Part shown: positions 39,218-48,197 of the stretch, piece by piece
Position numbering within the stretch: the stretch's first letter is position 1
Layout of the letters: every line of letters starts with the position of its first letter
NCBI RefSeq assembly: GCF_003515065.1
Contig: NZ_QXGH01000015.1
Coordinates: 124,001-188,000 of the forward strand
Direction: 5' to 3'
Length of the DNA: 64,000 nt
Source: Nocardioides immobilis
GTDB lineage: Bacteria > Actinomycetota > Actinomycetes > Propionibacteriales > Nocardioidaceae
Notes under the pieces: generated by a model
What the model was told of the DNA's origin: nothing
The model's input: only the letters and a program-made list of their open reading frames with translations
Databases searched by the model: none
Made by a program: the position numbers and the translations under genes

Positions 39218-39633
39218 TGAAGGTCGAGGCATGGCTGTTCGGCATCACGACGATCTTCCTGGTGCTGGTGACGCCGGCGTACTGGTTCATCACCGACGCC
39301 AGTGACACCGGTGCCGACTGGACCGGCACCTCCGCCCTGGTGATGACTACGCTGCTGACGGCGATGGTCACGCTGTACCTCGGGTTCCACGCGCAGCGGA
39401 TGGACCCCCGTCCGGAGGACCGCACCGACGGCGAGATCGCCGACGGCGCGGGCGAGCTGGGCTTCTTCCCGCCGTACTCCTGGTGGCCGTTCTGGTGCGC
39501 CTGCACGCTGGGCATCATCGTGCTCGCGCTCGCGGTCACGCAGTGGTGGATGGTGGTGCTCGGCTTTGCCCTCGGCGTGCTGGCCCTGAGCGGATGGATC
39601 TTCGAGTACTACCGCGGAGAGCACGCGCACTGA
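39217..39633 (+). CDS. ctaF: Cytochrome c oxidase subunit IV (actinobacterial CtaF)
   Basis: Small actinobacterial-specific oxidase subunit with four predicted transmembrane helices in 138 residues. Signature stretches are VEAWLFGITTIFLVLVTPAYW, TLYLGFHAQRMDPRPEDR and ELGFFPPYSWWPFW. It probably stabilises the bc1-aa3 supercomplex. Coupled to ctaD by an ATGA-type overlap. The 156 bases that follow contain a weak inverted repeat (39667-39673/39690-39696) and the presumed promoter of the L,D-transpeptidase. Confidence 0.95.
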   Translation: MKVEAWLFGITTIFLVLVTPAYWFITDASDTGADWTGTSALVMTTLLTAMVTLYLGFHAQRMDPRPEDRTDGEIADGAGELGFFPPYSWWPFWCACTLGIIVLALAVTQWWMVVLGFALGVLALSGWIFEYYRGEHAH

Positions 39634-39789
39634 CAGGCCGATGAACACGCGCTGAAGCCTGGGCGGGTTGCCTCGGCGGCGCGTGAGATAGGCAACGCCG
39701 TGGATGGCGGTTCGGGCTGGGGTCTCGGGTTACCCTCTTTTGGTGGCGTTTCTTCGCCGCGATCGTTCCCCGGAGGAGACACCACTCGC

Positions 39790-41019
39790 ATGCACGACCT
39801 GCTGACCCGCGCCCACCGCGCCCGCTCCGCGTCCCGTCGCGGTCTCGCCGGCCTGGCCGTCTCTGCTGTCCTGCTGAGCGGCTGCTCCGCCGCCGATGAC
39901 GCGCTCGGCGCGGCCGGAGTCGGTGACGAGACGGACGAGACGACCGCGGCGGCTGTCGTCGAGGGGACCATCAAGCCCAGCGTCAAGAAGGGCGCGACCG
40001 GCGTCCCCGTCGACACCGAGCTCAAGGTCAACGCGAAGGACGCGACCCTCACCAAGGTCACCGTCAGCTACGCCGACGGCACCCTGGACGGCACGATCTC
40101 CGACGACGGCGCCCGCTGGACCGCCGCCGACCGGCTGGAGCCCGGCGTCACCTACACCGTGAAGTCGGTGGGTGAGGGCGCCGGCGGCGACACCCTGCGG
40201 AGCAAGTCGAGCTTCACGACCGAGGCGCTCAGCCTCGACCAGCAGACCTACCCGTCGGTGGCGCCGCTCGACGGCGAGACCGTCGGCGTCGGCATGCCGG
40301 TGGTCGTCACCTTCGACGTCCCGGTGACCGACCAGGCCTCGTTCGAGCGCAACATGCACGTGACCACCACCCCGGCGCAGCCCGGGACGTGGCACTGGGT
40401 GAGCAGCACCGAGGCGCACTACCGGCCGAAGACCTACTGGCAGGCCGGCACCGACGTCAGCGTCGACCTCGACATCAACGGCGTCGACGCCGGCGCGGGG
40501 ATCTACGGCCAGGAGGACCGGCAGGTCGACTTCAGCGTCGGCGACGCCCACGTCTACGAGGTCAACGCCCAGACCCACCAGATGAAGGTCTACTCCAACG
40601 GCTCGCTGCTCCGCACGATCCCGATCACGACCGGCAAGGAGGGGTTCACGACCCGCTCCGGCGTCAAGGTGATCCTCGAGAAGTTCGACGTCAAGCGCAT
40701 GAACTCCGAGACCGTCGGAATCCCGGCCGGCTCGGCCGAGGCCTACGACATCGACGACGTGCAGTGGGCGATGCGCCTCACCTACTCCGGTGAGTTCATC
40801 CACGCCGCGCCGTGGTCGGTGGGCTCGCAGGGCTCCGCCAACGTCTCCCACGGTTGCACCGGCATGAGCACCGACAATGCCGCCTGGCTCTACGCGATGA
40901 CGCTGCGCGGCGACGTGGTCGAGTACACCGGCACCGACCGGCCGATGGAGCCGGACAACGGCTACGGCGACTGGAACATCGACTGGTCCGAGTACAAGGC
41001 GGGCTCGGCGCTCAGCTGA
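39790..41019 (+). CDS. L,D-transpeptidase lipoprotein (Ldt, YkuD domain)
   Basis: Forms 3-3 cross-links in peptidoglycan. The 409-residue precursor has a lipobox SGC after a Tat/Sec-like signal (SRRGLAGLAVSAVLLSGC), two Ig-like domains (about 55-250), and a YkuD domain with HGC at 354-356 (catalytic Cys356) and HAAPWS preceding. This is the Ig-Ig-YkuD architecture of mycobacterial LdtMt2. ATG 39790 has a CGGAGGAGA SD. Its 3' end overlaps the convergent membrane protein gene by 58 bases. Confidence 0.94.
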   Translation: MHDLLTRAHRARSASRRGLAGLAVSAVLLSGCSAADDALGAAGVGDETDETTAAAVVEGTIKPSVKKGATGVPVDTELKVNAKDATLTKVTVSYADGTLDGTISDDGARWTAADRLEPGVTYTVKSVGEGAGGDTLRSKSSFTTEALSLDQQTYPSVAPLDGETVGVGMPVVVTFDVPVTDQASFERNMHVTTTPAQPGTWHWVSSTEAHYRPKTYWQAGTDVSVDLDINGVDAGAGIYGQEDRQVDFSVGDAHVYEVNAQTHQMKVYSNGSLLRTIPITTGKEGFTTRSGVKVILEKFDVKRMNSETVGIPAGSAEAYDIDDVQWAMRLTYSGEFIHAAPWSVGSQGSANVSHGCTGMSTDNAAWLYAMTLRGDVVEYTGTDRPMEPDNGYGDWNIDWSEYKAGSALS

Positions 41020-42407
41020 CCTTCGCTCGGCCTTCGGTCGCCGCGCACCATCACCGCGACTGCCGCGAGCGCGGTCAGTCCGGCGGCCGCTGCCAGCACG
41101 ATCGGGGTCGCGCCCGCGACCGGGATCCGGTTGGGGTGGGCGACGAGGTCGAACCACTCGAGTACGGCGACGGCACCGGCGAGCCAGCCGAGGAGCACCG
41201 CCGTCCAGCACGTCGCGACGAGGCCTTCTCGGAGGTCACCTGCGCTCGACCGGGGAATCCAACGGGCCACCTCGAGCATGCCCAACGCGGTCGCCGTCGC
41301 GAGAAGCGGCATGACCTGCATGAAGTAGCGGTCGTGGAAGCCGCCGCCGGCCGAGATGAAGTGCGCGATGTTGGCCGCCGTGATCGCGCCGTTCGTCCCC
41401 AGCAACAGCCAGGCGAGGTCGGGCCGCAGGTCGCCGCGCCGTGCTGCGGCTATCGCCGCGATCGGGGTGAGGACGGTCAGGGCGAGGAGCGGGATCGGCG
41501 TCGACAACAGGGACTCGATCACCGTACGGAGCGCGAAGACGTCGAACACGTGGTCGATCGGGCTGCGCGCGAACTTGTCGAGAAGCGCGTCCTGGCCGGT
41601 GAAGTCGCCGTACAGCCGGTAGTTGCGGAGATAGAACCAACCGGTTGCGACGGCAGGCACACCTCCCACGACGGCTGCGGCGGCCGAGCCGCGCACCCAG
41701 CCGTGCTGCCGGACGCCCACGATCAGCACCACCAGGCAGCACAGGGCCACCAGCAGCACGCCCTGCGCCCGCGTCCCCGCTGCCAGGGTGCCGGCGATCG
41801 CAGCCACCGCGACCCGCATCGGCGTGACCTGCCGCCGCACCATGCGGATCGTCATCAGCATCGCGAGCAGGGCAGCGGCCGAGCCGAGTCCGTCGTTCAT
41901 CACGAACCCCGACCGGATCGCGAGCGTCGGCGTCAGGGCAACGGCGGTCGCGACCGCTGGGACCCAGCGACGACGCGGCACCAGCTCGCGCGCGATCAGG
42001 CCGACCAGGAACAGCCAGCCGGCGAACCCAGCCGTGTTGACCAGGCGCATCGCGATCGTCGCGGCTCCGGCGTCCCCCGAGGACAGCCACCAGATCGGCA
42101 CCAGCAGCGCGTGGAACGCCGGAGGGTGGTTGGCGGTCCAGACGTGGCTGTGGGCCTCGTCGGAGCCGTCGTACCCGCTGGAGGTGTCGATGGTCGGGAG
42201 GTCACCACGCGCCAGGGCGGCGACGTACCCGATGTGCGCAGGCTCGTCGTTGGCCGGGTTGGGGTGGTCGTAGAGACAGGCAGCCTGGGCGCCGATCGCC
42301 AACATCACGATCGCGAGGAGGAACGGCACAGCGAGGGGATGGGCCGGCCATGTGCGAAGACGGCCGACGACTCCGCCCGCGTCGGCTGGCGGTGACTTCA
42401 TGAGCAT
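40962..42407 (-). CDS. GT-C-type polytopic membrane protein (1)
   Basis: Protein of 481 residues with about ten predicted helices. The first periplasmic loop contains acidic NPANDEPAHIGYV (the D/E-rich loop typical of GT-C glycosyltransferases) and a WTANHPPAFHALLVPIWW segment. It most likely uses a polyprenyl-phosphate-linked sugar. It is the distal gene of a five-gene minus-strand operon. The last residues are antisense to the L,D-transpeptidase C-terminus, so the exact end is sound but the overlap is unusual. Confidence 0.75.
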   Translation of the reverse strand: MLMKSPPADAGGVVGRLRTWPAHPLAVPFLLAIVMLAIGAQAACLYDHPNPANDEPAHIGYVAALARGDLPTIDTSSGYDGSDEAHSHVWTANHPPAFHALLVPIWWLSSGDAGAATIAMRLVNTAGFAGWLFLVGLIARELVPRRRWVPAVATAVALTPTLAIRSGFVMNDGLGSAAALLAMLMTIRMVRRQVTPMRVAVAAIAGTLAAGTRAQGVLLVALCCLVVLIVGVRQHGWVRGSAAAAVVGGVPAVATGWFYLRNYRLYGDFTGQDALLDKFARSPIDHVFDVFALRTVIESLLSTPIPLLALTVLTPIAAIAAARRGDLRPDLAWLLLGTNGAITAANIAHFISAGGGFHDRYFMQVMPLLATATALGMLEVARWIPRSSAGDLREGLVATCWTAVLLGWLAGAVAVLEWFDLVAHPNRIPVAGATPIVLAAAAGLTALAAVAVMVRGDRRPSEGQLSAEPALYSDQSMFQSP

Positions 42408-42443
42408 GTTGATGGCCCTTCCGGGGTCCGTCGCGGGTGCGCT

Positions 42444-44114
42444 TCACCGTCGGCAGTCCGCCAAGTGGCGGACCTCGACGAGCGGCCCGGGCCGGGCGTA
42501 CGCGGGCGGGTACCAGTCGAAGCTGAAGTCGAAGGAGAACGCGGGCGCTTCCGCGCCTGCCCGGTACGGCGAGAACACGGCCTCGAGCGAGCTCTCGTCG
42601 TCGAGTCGTCGGTAGTAGCTCCGAGCCCCGGGAAGGTCGGCGCTGAGGCCGCGATCCTTCTGATGACTGGTGACCACCACCCAGCAGAACCCGTTGGCTC
42701 GGTAGCCGTCGAGCAGGTCGGGGGAGAGCCGTGCCTCGTAGGCCTGGTACGGACGCTCGACCGGATAGAGCTCGAGGGTGCTCTCGTCCAGGTACGACGC
42801 CGGGAAGGACGGCTCCAGGACGACCCGGTCGGCGCGGGGGATCTCGTCCAGGATCCATCCGCGGGCGGCGGTCCGGGTGTCGGTGCGGCTGAGCACCAGG
42901 TCGCTGCGAACGGCATCGGCCAGCGGTTGTGCGAGGACGATGACGGCGAGTGCGGGGAGCGCGACCACCCCGAGGCGCGCGACCCTCCCGCGACCGGCCG
43001 AGAGTCGGTCGCGAATGCGTTCCCCCGCGATCGTCACGCCGAGACCGGCGAGGACGGCCAGGGCGGGGTACGCCGGGAGCACCCACCGCGCGAAGAACCT
43101 GTCCTGGGTCGCCAGGTAGAGGTAGAGCAGGACCGGGAATCCCACGAGCATCAGCGCGTGTGCCCGGTTGCGTCGGAGCAGGACCGCGAACCCGCCCAGC
43201 GCGAACGCCAGGGGCAGGAGGCCGAAGCCCCAGAGCAGGGTGCCCGGATAGTAGGTCCACGCGTTGCCTTGCTGGCCGAGCTTGGCTGTTGCCACCTGGG
43301 ACGACTGTCCGCCGAACTGGTCGACGAAGACGCCGAAGTCGAGCAGGAGGTACGGGTTCAGCGCGAACAGGCCCACCAGGCACGCGACGCCCGAGGCGCA
43401 CAGGAGCCCGATCACGGGGGCGACCCGCTCCTTCCGCTCGACGACCCGCAGCACGGCTGCCAGTGCCACGACGCACGCCATCGGGGCGGCGAGGTACTTC
43501 GTTCCGACGGCGACGCCCACAGCGCCGCCAGCCAGGACGAACATCCGCCACCCGCCTCGCTCATACGCGAGCAGAGAGCCGGCCAGCGCCACGGTGACCG
43601 GGAGCAGGGTGACCACGTCGTTCAGCGCCTGATGGCTGTAGAAGACCGGGAGGAACGCGAATGCCGTGACGGCCGCGGCCACCAGCGCCGTCGTACGGTC
43701 GAAGAAGCGGGTGGCCGTCCAGTGCACGAGCCAGACGAGCACGGTCCCGAGCACGGCCACCACCACTCGGGCGACGGTGTAGACCGTGGCCGGGTCGTCC
43801 GCGAGCCTCGTTGACACGTCACTGCCGAGGAAGACCACCTTGAACACCGCTGCCAACAGGTAGGTGAGGGCCGACGGGTTCTCGTAGTAGCCCGGGTTCA
43901 GGTCGCCGTCCGCCGCATTCGCGGCGTGGGGGACGAAGTGCAGCTCCTCGTCCGGGTTGTAGGCGAACGGCAACCCGTGCCGGATCCCGACCATGCGGAC
44001 GACGAACGCCGCGACAAGGATGGTGACGAGCATGCGCCGGGCGCCACGTCGCTCCGGCGCGGCCCGAGGTGGCGTCGCGGTGGGTGGGCTCGCCCGGTCC
44101 TCAACCGACGGGTG
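42444..44114 (-). CDS. GT-C-type glycosyltransferase, PMT/ArnT-like (2)
   Basis: Protein of about 556 residues with 11-12 helices and a soluble C-terminal part (from about 420). The early loop FAYNPDEELHFVPHAANAADGDLNPGYYENPSALTYLL matches dolichyl-phosphate-mannose mannosyltransferase-like (PMT_2) proteins, where Asp/Glu is catalytic. I chose GTG 44114 because GGGAGG lies 7 bases upstream; ATG 44165 is possible but would overlap the upstream gene by 65 bases, and ATG 44033 is the shortest option. Confidence 0.8.
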   Translation of the reverse strand, partial: HPSVEDRASPPTATPPRAAPERRGARRMLVTILVAAFVVRMVGIRHGLPFAYNPDEELHFVPHAANAADGDLNPGYYENPSALTYLLAAVFKVVFLGSDVSTRLADDPATVYTVARVVVAVLGTVLVWLVHWTATRFFDRTTALVAAAVTAFAFLPVFYSHQALNDVVTLLPVTVALAGSLLAYERGGWRMFVLAGGAVGVAVGTKYLAAPMACVVALAAVLRVVERKERVAPVIGLLCASGVACLVGLFALNPYLLLDFGVFVDQFGGQSSQVATAKLGQQGNAWTYYPGTLLWGFGLLPLAFALGGFAVLLRRNRAHALMLVGFPVLLYLYLATQDRFFARWVLPAYPALAVLAGLGVTIAGERIRDRLSAGRGRVARLGVVALPALAVIVLAQPLADAVRSDLVLSRTDTRTAARGWILDEIPRADRVVLEPSFPASYLDESTLELYPVERPYQAYEARLSPDLLDGYRANGFCWVVVTSHQKDRGLSADLPGARSYYRRLDDESSLEAVFSPYRAGAEAPAFSFDFSFDWYPPAYARPGPLVEVRHLADCRR

Positions 44115-45024
44115 CACGGGCGTCCTCCCGCTGGGGTTCGGCGCGCGCTGGATGCGCGACAGCACGGGCGACGGCGGCGGCGGCGAAGTCGGCGCTCGCG
44201 TGGACGACCCGGGCGAGGAGGGCGGCGGCCGCGGCGGGACCCACGCCGAACGTCGGGCCGAGCAACGCGATCAGGACGCCCTCGCGAGCGCCGATGCCCG
44301 CGGGAGCGAGGACCATCAGGACCCCGGCCGCATGGCTGAGCGCGAAGGCGCCGATGGCGAGCAGGAGGTGGTCGGGGTCTCGGGCGTCGAGCAGCGCGGC
44401 GACGGCTGCGCCGTACGCGATCCACACCGCTGCCATGACGCTCATCGTGAGGATCAGGTCGCCGATCCCGAACCGGGCGACGGTGCCGCGACCGGCCAGG
44501 CGGTCGGCGACCCGCCGCACGACGGGCGGGCTCACCAGCGCGGCGCCGGCGACGGCGGCCGCCGCCCACCACCACCAGGCGACGCGGGTCTCCAGCACGC
44601 CCGTCCCCGCGAGGAGGCTGCCCAGCAGGATCCCGCTGAAGGTGTGGATCAGCAGGAAGATCGCCGAGGCCGTCACGCTGACCCGGCCCGGCACGTCATG
44701 ACGCCGCCCGAGCTGCGCCTGCGCGGCGAAGGTCCAGACCGAGCCGGGGATGTACTTGCCGAGCTGCCCCACGAGGAAGATCGCGGCCGCGTCGCGTCGC
44801 GGGACGGCGGCGCCCAGGTGCGCCAGCAGGTGGCGCCAGAGCAGCGCCGTGCCCAGCAGCCCGCCGACGGTGAGGCCGATCGCGAGCAGCAGGTGGAGCG
44901 GCCCGGTCTCGAGCACCGCGTCCGCGATCTCGTGCCAGCGCCCGTTGAAGCCCCACCAGGCGAACCCGATGGTGAGCAGGACGAACCCGATCCGGGCCGC
45001 CAGGAGGATGCGGTCCCGGGTCAC
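44101..45024 (-). CDS. Flippase-like UPF0104/LPG-synthase TM-domain protein
   Basis: Membrane protein of 307 residues with eight or so helices. LVGQLGKYIPGSVWTFAAQAQLGRRHDVP matches the lysylphosphatidylglycerol synthase TM region (AglD/UPF0104). Such stand-alone proteins often accompany polyprenyl-linked glycosylation genes and are suspected lipid flippases. GTG 45024 overlaps the stop of the methyltransferase gene (GTGA), and its own end overlaps the GT-C gene by 14 bases, so translation is coupled on both sides. Confidence 0.82.
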   Translation of the reverse strand: MTRDRILLAARIGFVLLTIGFAWWGFNGRWHEIADAVLETGPLHLLLAIGLTVGGLLGTALLWRHLLAHLGAAVPRRDAAAIFLVGQLGKYIPGSVWTFAAQAQLGRRHDVPGRVSVTASAIFLLIHTFSGILLGSLLAGTGVLETRVAWWWWAAAAVAGAALVSPPVVRRVADRLAGRGTVARFGIGDLILTMSVMAAVWIAYGAAVAALLDARDPDHLLLAIGAFALSHAAGVLMVLAPAGIGAREGVLIALLGPTFGVGPAAAAALLARVVHASADFAAAAVARAVAHPARAEPQREDARAPVG

Positions 45025-45737
45025 GCCGTCTGGGCCGGGTCGTCCGCGTGGGCGAGCAGCGCGGTCCGGGTCGGGTACGGCAGCGCCGGCGTCAATCCGC
45101 GGGTCATGGTGACCTCGACCTGTGCGCCGAGGGACGCGATCGCGTCGCGGTAGCGCTGCCGATCGACGTTGTCGAACACGATGACGCCGCCCGGTGCGAG
45201 CCGGGTGACGGCCTTGGCCAGGCATGCCTCGCGCGCCCGGCCGTCGATGACGATCACGTCGAACGTGCCGGTGGTGTGATCGATCGCGTCGACGTACGCG
45301 GAGAAGTCGAGACCACCGTGCCCCAGCTTCTTCGACGCGATCGCGGGCGTTCGCGTCTGGGTGGGCTCGACCACCTCCAGCACCACGTTGGCCGGCAGCC
45401 GCGGCATCAGGTCGGCCGCCCAGCCCGCGTGGTGCTCGACGGAGTGGACCCTCCCCGCGCGGGCAGCGAGCCAGAGGGTGGACGCGCCGGACCCCCACTC
45501 GAAGATCCGCGCCGCGGGACGTTGGTCGAGGAACGCGGCGATCCGGTCGGCGGAGTCGAACGTCCACCAGGGGACGCCGAGCCGCGCGAGCTGGTCGATG
45601 TCGTGGATCGCGAACAGTGAGCGGGCCCAGGTCGCGGCGCGGGATCGCGGGGCCATCCGGTCGAGGAAGCCGAGGACACCGGCGACCCGGAGGAAGGTGC
45701 CGATCAGGCGCAGGCATCGCACGTAGAGCTGCTTCAC
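45021..45737 (-). CDS. Class I SAM-dependent methyltransferase
   Basis: Protein of 238 residues. SAM motif I reads IFEWGSGASTLWLAARAG; later VIVIDGRAREACL and PGGVIVFDNVDRQRYR resemble predicted O-methyltransferases (Methyltransf_24). Start GTG 45737 overlaps the GT2 stop (GTGA); the longer in-frame extension is Pro/Arg-rich and antisense to the GT2 end. Probably methylates a sugar or lipid made by this operon. Confidence 0.8.
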   Translation of the reverse strand: MKQLYVRCLRLIGTFLRVAGVLGFLDRMAPRSRAATWARSLFAIHDIDQLARLGVPWWTFDSADRIAAFLDQRPAARIFEWGSGASTLWLAARAGRVHSVEHHAGWAADLMPRLPANVVLEVVEPTQTRTPAIASKKLGHGGLDFSAYVDAIDHTTGTFDVIVIDGRAREACLAKAVTRLAPGGVIVFDNVDRQRYRDAIASLGAQVEVTMTRGLTPALPYPTRTALLAHADDPAQTA

Positions 45738-46699
45738 AGGACTCCTGTCGTCAGGGCGCCCTGCTCGAACCGGGCGCGCTTGGTGTGCTCGAGGTTCGCT
45801 TCGATCAGGGTCCGGTTGGCACGGATCAGGTCGGAGACGATCCCGAGCATCAGGCTCAGGCACGCCATCAGGACCAGCGCGGTCCCGAGGACGAGCGACT
45901 GCAGGTGACCGCCGCCGTCGCCACTCGCCTCGAGGTAGGCGTACCGCACGTACGGCAACAGCCCGAGCAGGCCGAAGAGCGCGGCGAGCCAGCCGAAGAT
46001 CATGTACGGGCGGTACATGACGTACGCGCGCACGATCGCCGCACCGGACCGGAACACGTGCTGGCGGGTCGACGAGAACAGGCGGGACTCGCGGGTCTTG
46101 GCGTTCGTGACGACCGGGATGCTCGCGATGGCCATCCGCTTGTAGCCCGCCTGGATGATGGTCTCCATGCAGTAGGAGAACCGGGTGACGGTGTTGAGCC
46201 GCATCAGGCTGTCGCGCGAGTAGGCGCGGAAACCGCTCGCCGCGTCCGGGAGCTCGGTGCCGGCAGCGCGGTTGACGACGTAGCTGCCGAACCGCTGCAG
46301 CTTCCTCTTGCTGGGCGAGAAGTGCTCGATCAGCCGCACCTGCCGGTCGGCGATCACGATGTCGGCCTCGCCGCGCACGATGGGCTCGACCAGATCGGCG
46401 ATCCGCTGCTGCGGGTACTGGTTGTCACCGTCGGTGTTCACGACGATGTCCGCGCCGATCGCCAGCGCGTAGTTGACGCCATCGGTGAACGAGCGGGCCA
46501 GGCCCTCGTTGCGCCGATGGTGGACGACGTGCCGGACGCCATGGGCGCGAGCCACCTCGACGGTCCGGTCGGTCGACCCGTCGTCGATGACAACGATCAC
46601 GACCTCGTCGATGCCGGGGACCGAGGCCGGGATCGAGGCCAGCACGAGGGGGAGGGTCTCCTCCTCGTTCAGGCAGGGGATCTGCACGACGAGCTTCAC
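45734..46699 (-). CDS. Family 2 glycosyltransferase, polyprenyl-phosphate type
   Basis: Transfers a sugar from a nucleotide donor, probably to polyprenyl phosphate, on the cytoplasmic face. The 321 residues have the GT-A core VVQIPCLNEEETLPLVL, VIDDGSTDRT, NTDGDNQYP (DxD-like) and a C-terminal pair of transmembrane helices (about 225-250, 265-290), as in DPM1/GtrB-like enzymes. First gene of the minus-strand operon; the two GT-C proteins downstream are likely users of its product. Confidence 0.87.
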   Translation of the reverse strand: MKLVVQIPCLNEEETLPLVLASIPASVPGIDEVVIVVIDDGSTDRTVEVARAHGVRHVVHHRRNEGLARSFTDGVNYALAIGADIVVNTDGDNQYPQQRIADLVEPIVRGEADIVIADRQVRLIEHFSPSKRKLQRFGSYVVNRAAGTELPDAASGFRAYSRDSLMRLNTVTRFSYCMETIIQAGYKRMAIASIPVVTNAKTRESRLFSSTRQHVFRSGAAIVRAYVMYRPYMIFGWLAALFGLLGLLPYVRYAYLEASGDGGGHLQSLVLGTALVLMACLSLMLGIVSDLIRANRTLIEANLEHTKRARFEQGALTTGVL

Positions 46700-46806
46700 G
46701 TCCGCCTCGCTGGTTGTCGGGTACGACTTGCGGGGGGACTGTACGAAGAGCGGAGGAGCAGGCCCGGAGCGTCGAGGAACGGTCAGGTGTACGTCGGACG
46801 AACTCC

Positions 46807-48165
46807 GTGGTGATCGCCGTCCAGCGCCTGTCCGGCAGCGGCGCAGCGCCCCAGAATGGCGCGGTGCCCAGCTCCTCGAGGTCGTCCGGCGGATGGCGGC
46901 TCCCCGGCGCCCTGTTCGTCGTCCTGTCGCTCGTCTACCTGCTGACCATCAGCCCGAACCCGAGCCCCGACGTCTACTCGGCGGACTTCGCGGCTGGACA
47001 CATCGCCCGCACCGGCGAGCCGGTGCCCGAGATCTCGGACTTTCCGGCGCTCGACCACAACATCATCCGCGAGACCTGGATCGTGGAGACAACCGACGGC
47101 CGGGAGGCGGTCGGACGGGCGCCCGGCGTCATCGCGGCGTCCGTGCCGGCGTACTGGTTGCTGCGACCGGACGGCGTGACCGCGGTCCCCGGCGGGATCA
47201 CCGCCGCATTGCTGACCGCAGGCACGGTCACGCTGCTGTTCCTCACCCTGCGCCGGCGGATCGAGCCCCGGCACGCGCTGCTGGCGTCGTTGCTGTTCGG
47301 CCTGACGACACCGGTCTGGAGCGTGGCGGCGGACGGCCTGTGGCCGCACACCCTCACCTGCTTCGGGATCGTCGGGATGGCCTGGGCAGCGGATCGCGAC
47401 CGGTGGTGGGCGGTGGGGCTGTTCGGGGGAGTGGCGCTCTGGGGACGGCTGCACGCCGCCCTGATCTGCGCGGTGCTGGCTGTCGCCGTCGCGGTGGTAC
47501 GACGCCAGCCGGCGATCGTCGCTCGGGTCGGACTCGTCAGCGGGGCGATGCTCGGCCTGATGTCGGTCTGGACGCGCTGGATGTACGGCAGCTGGGACCC
47601 GTCGTCGGGCTACCGGGCAGGGGACTTCACGGGCAACGCGGGCGCCAACCTGTTCGACGTGGTCAACCTCCTCGGGTTCTGGGTCGCGCCCGACCGCGGC
47701 CTGCTCCTCTGGACGCCGATCCTCGTCGTGCTCGCGCCTGCGCTGGTGCGCGGGTGGCGGGACCTGCCGGACTGGTCCCGCGCGCTGCTCGCCTCAGGAG
47801 TCGCCTACCTGCTGGTCCAGGGCGTGCTGGTGCGGTTCAGCGGGGGAGACCAGTTCTACGGCTACCGGACCAGCCTCGAGCTGCTGGCCTGTGCCGCGCC
47901 GGCGCTGGCCCTGACGGCCCATCACAGGGGCCGCGTCGCGCGCGCCGTGTTCGCGCCCGTTGCGGTGCTGCAGCTGGTGATGATCACACCCGGCGCCGTC
48001 GTCGACGGGTTCTACCTCAAGGTCGCCCACGTCTGGACCCGCAACGCGTTCGTGTGGGGCCCGGCCGACCGACCGGTCCTGTGGAGCATGCTCGTCCTCG
48101 CGGCGCTCGCCGCTGCCGGAGCGTTCGCCGTGGGCTGGAGCAAGACGAAAGCCCGCCCCCTTTGA
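46807..48165 (+). CDS. Polytopic membrane protein, GT-C-like
   Basis: Protein of about 452 residues with roughly ten helices. The first loop ISPNPSPDVYSADFAAGHIARTGEPVPE is acidic and might be catalytic as in GT-C enzymes; LLFGLTTPVWSVAADGLWPHTLTCFGI and GRLHAALICAVLAV are further helices. No domain recognised with confidence. Start is uncertain: GTG 46807 is where codon bias begins, GTG 46864 is an alternative, and the SD is poor. Divergent from the GT2 gene. Confidence 0.65.
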   Translation: MVIAVQRLSGSGAAPQNGAVPSSSRSSGGWRLPGALFVVLSLVYLLTISPNPSPDVYSADFAAGHIARTGEPVPEISDFPALDHNIIRETWIVETTDGREAVGRAPGVIAASVPAYWLLRPDGVTAVPGGITAALLTAGTVTLLFLTLRRRIEPRHALLASLLFGLTTPVWSVAADGLWPHTLTCFGIVGMAWAADRDRWWAVGLFGGVALWGRLHAALICAVLAVAVAVVRRQPAIVARVGLVSGAMLGLMSVWTRWMYGSWDPSSGYRAGDFTGNAGANLFDVVNLLGFWVAPDRGLLLWTPILVVLAPALVRGWRDLPDWSRALLASGVAYLLVQGVLVRFSGGDQFYGYRTSLELLACAAPALALTAHHRGRVARAVFAPVAVLQLVMITPGAVVDGFYLKVAHVWTRNAFVWGPADRPVLWSMLVLAALAAAGAFAVGWSKTKARPL

Positions 48166-48175
48166 GGGGACGGGC
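48151..48175. terminator. Bidirectional terminator between convergent genes
   Basis: Arms 48151-48159 and 48166-48175 (one bulged A) make a GC-rich stem. The TGA stop of the upstream gene (48163-48165) lies in the loop. qcrB ends 23 bases later on the opposite strand. Confidence 0.65.
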
Positions 48176-48197
48176 CTCGCGTCGTACGGGCTGGAAC

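Noticed and set aside
39667..39696. Inverted repeat after ctaF as an operator
   Set aside because: Arms are only 7 bp with a 16-base loop; equally explained by a weak terminator.
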